Shown here: positions 6,080-6,082 of the stretch, one piece after another | Numbering within the stretch: the stretch's first letter is position 1 | Layout: each line of letters begins with the position of its first letter | Origin: JBBIVB01 sp964567515 | GTDB taxonomy: Bacteria > Patescibacteriota > Patescibacteriia > Veblenbacterales > UBA10138 | Direction: 5' to 3' | NCBI GenBank assembly: GCA_964567515.1 | Contig: CAZMMW010000049.1 | Coordinates: 1 to 6,082 of the forward strand | Length of the DNA stretch: 6,082 nucleotides | Notes under the pieces: model-generated | The model's database searches: none | Seen by the model: only the letters and a program-made list of their open reading frames with translations | Told to the model about the DNA's origin: nothing | Program-made: the position numbers and the translations under genes

Positions 6080-6082
6080 TTA

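Noticed and set aside
1..6082. Transposon carrying uvr genes as cargo
   Set aside because: Inverted ends are present but no transposase, resolvase or target duplication can be seen, and the cargo is housekeeping.

Overview
The window is an AT-rich bacterial segment holding two nucleotide excision repair genes, uvrA (minus strand) and uvrC (plus strand). Between them is a small unrecognised gene (minus), and after uvrC there is a one-TM micropeptide gene. All genes end in TAA or TAG, and Gly and Trp are written with ordinary codons, so I see no sign of a recoded genetic code. AT richness, compact spacing and the look of the UvrC N-terminus are compatible with a small-genome lineage such as Patescibacteria/CPR. 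That placement is a weak inference; nothing here fixes the taxon, and no uvrB lies in the window.

Layout: 1-52 is the left copy of a perfect 52-bp inverted repeat whose right copy is 6028-6079, so the repeat bounds the whole window. 53-262 has no convincing gene, only a hydrophobic start-less reading frame (51-176). 263-3139 is uvrA on the minus strand. 3140-3300 holds the uvrA promoter and a strong minus-strand terminator that separates it from the upstream gene. 3301-3825 (minus) encodes a 174-aa protein built from about three degenerate WDG repeats. 3826-3933 is a compact divergent control region with a large imperfect dyad. 3934-5721 is uvrC. 5692-5719 is a strong promoter embedded in the end of uvrC. 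5797-5922 encodes a 41-aa membrane peptide, followed by a probable terminator near 5954-5982.

How it fits together: UvrA finds DNA damage and loads UvrB; UvrC then makes the two incisions. Each gene here seems to have its own promoter. The longest open frames of both uvr genes would begin at TTG codons that coincide with promoter elements, so the true starts are probably downstream (GTG 3139 for uvrA, ATG 3934 for uvrC). uvrC looks leaderless. No known mobile-element gene, CRISPR array, tRNA or rRNA was seen. The points most worth following are the inverted repeats at both ends, the repeat protein sharing a control region with uvrC, the micropeptide unit, and a UvrC lacking one of the four cysteines expected for its iron-sulfur cluster.
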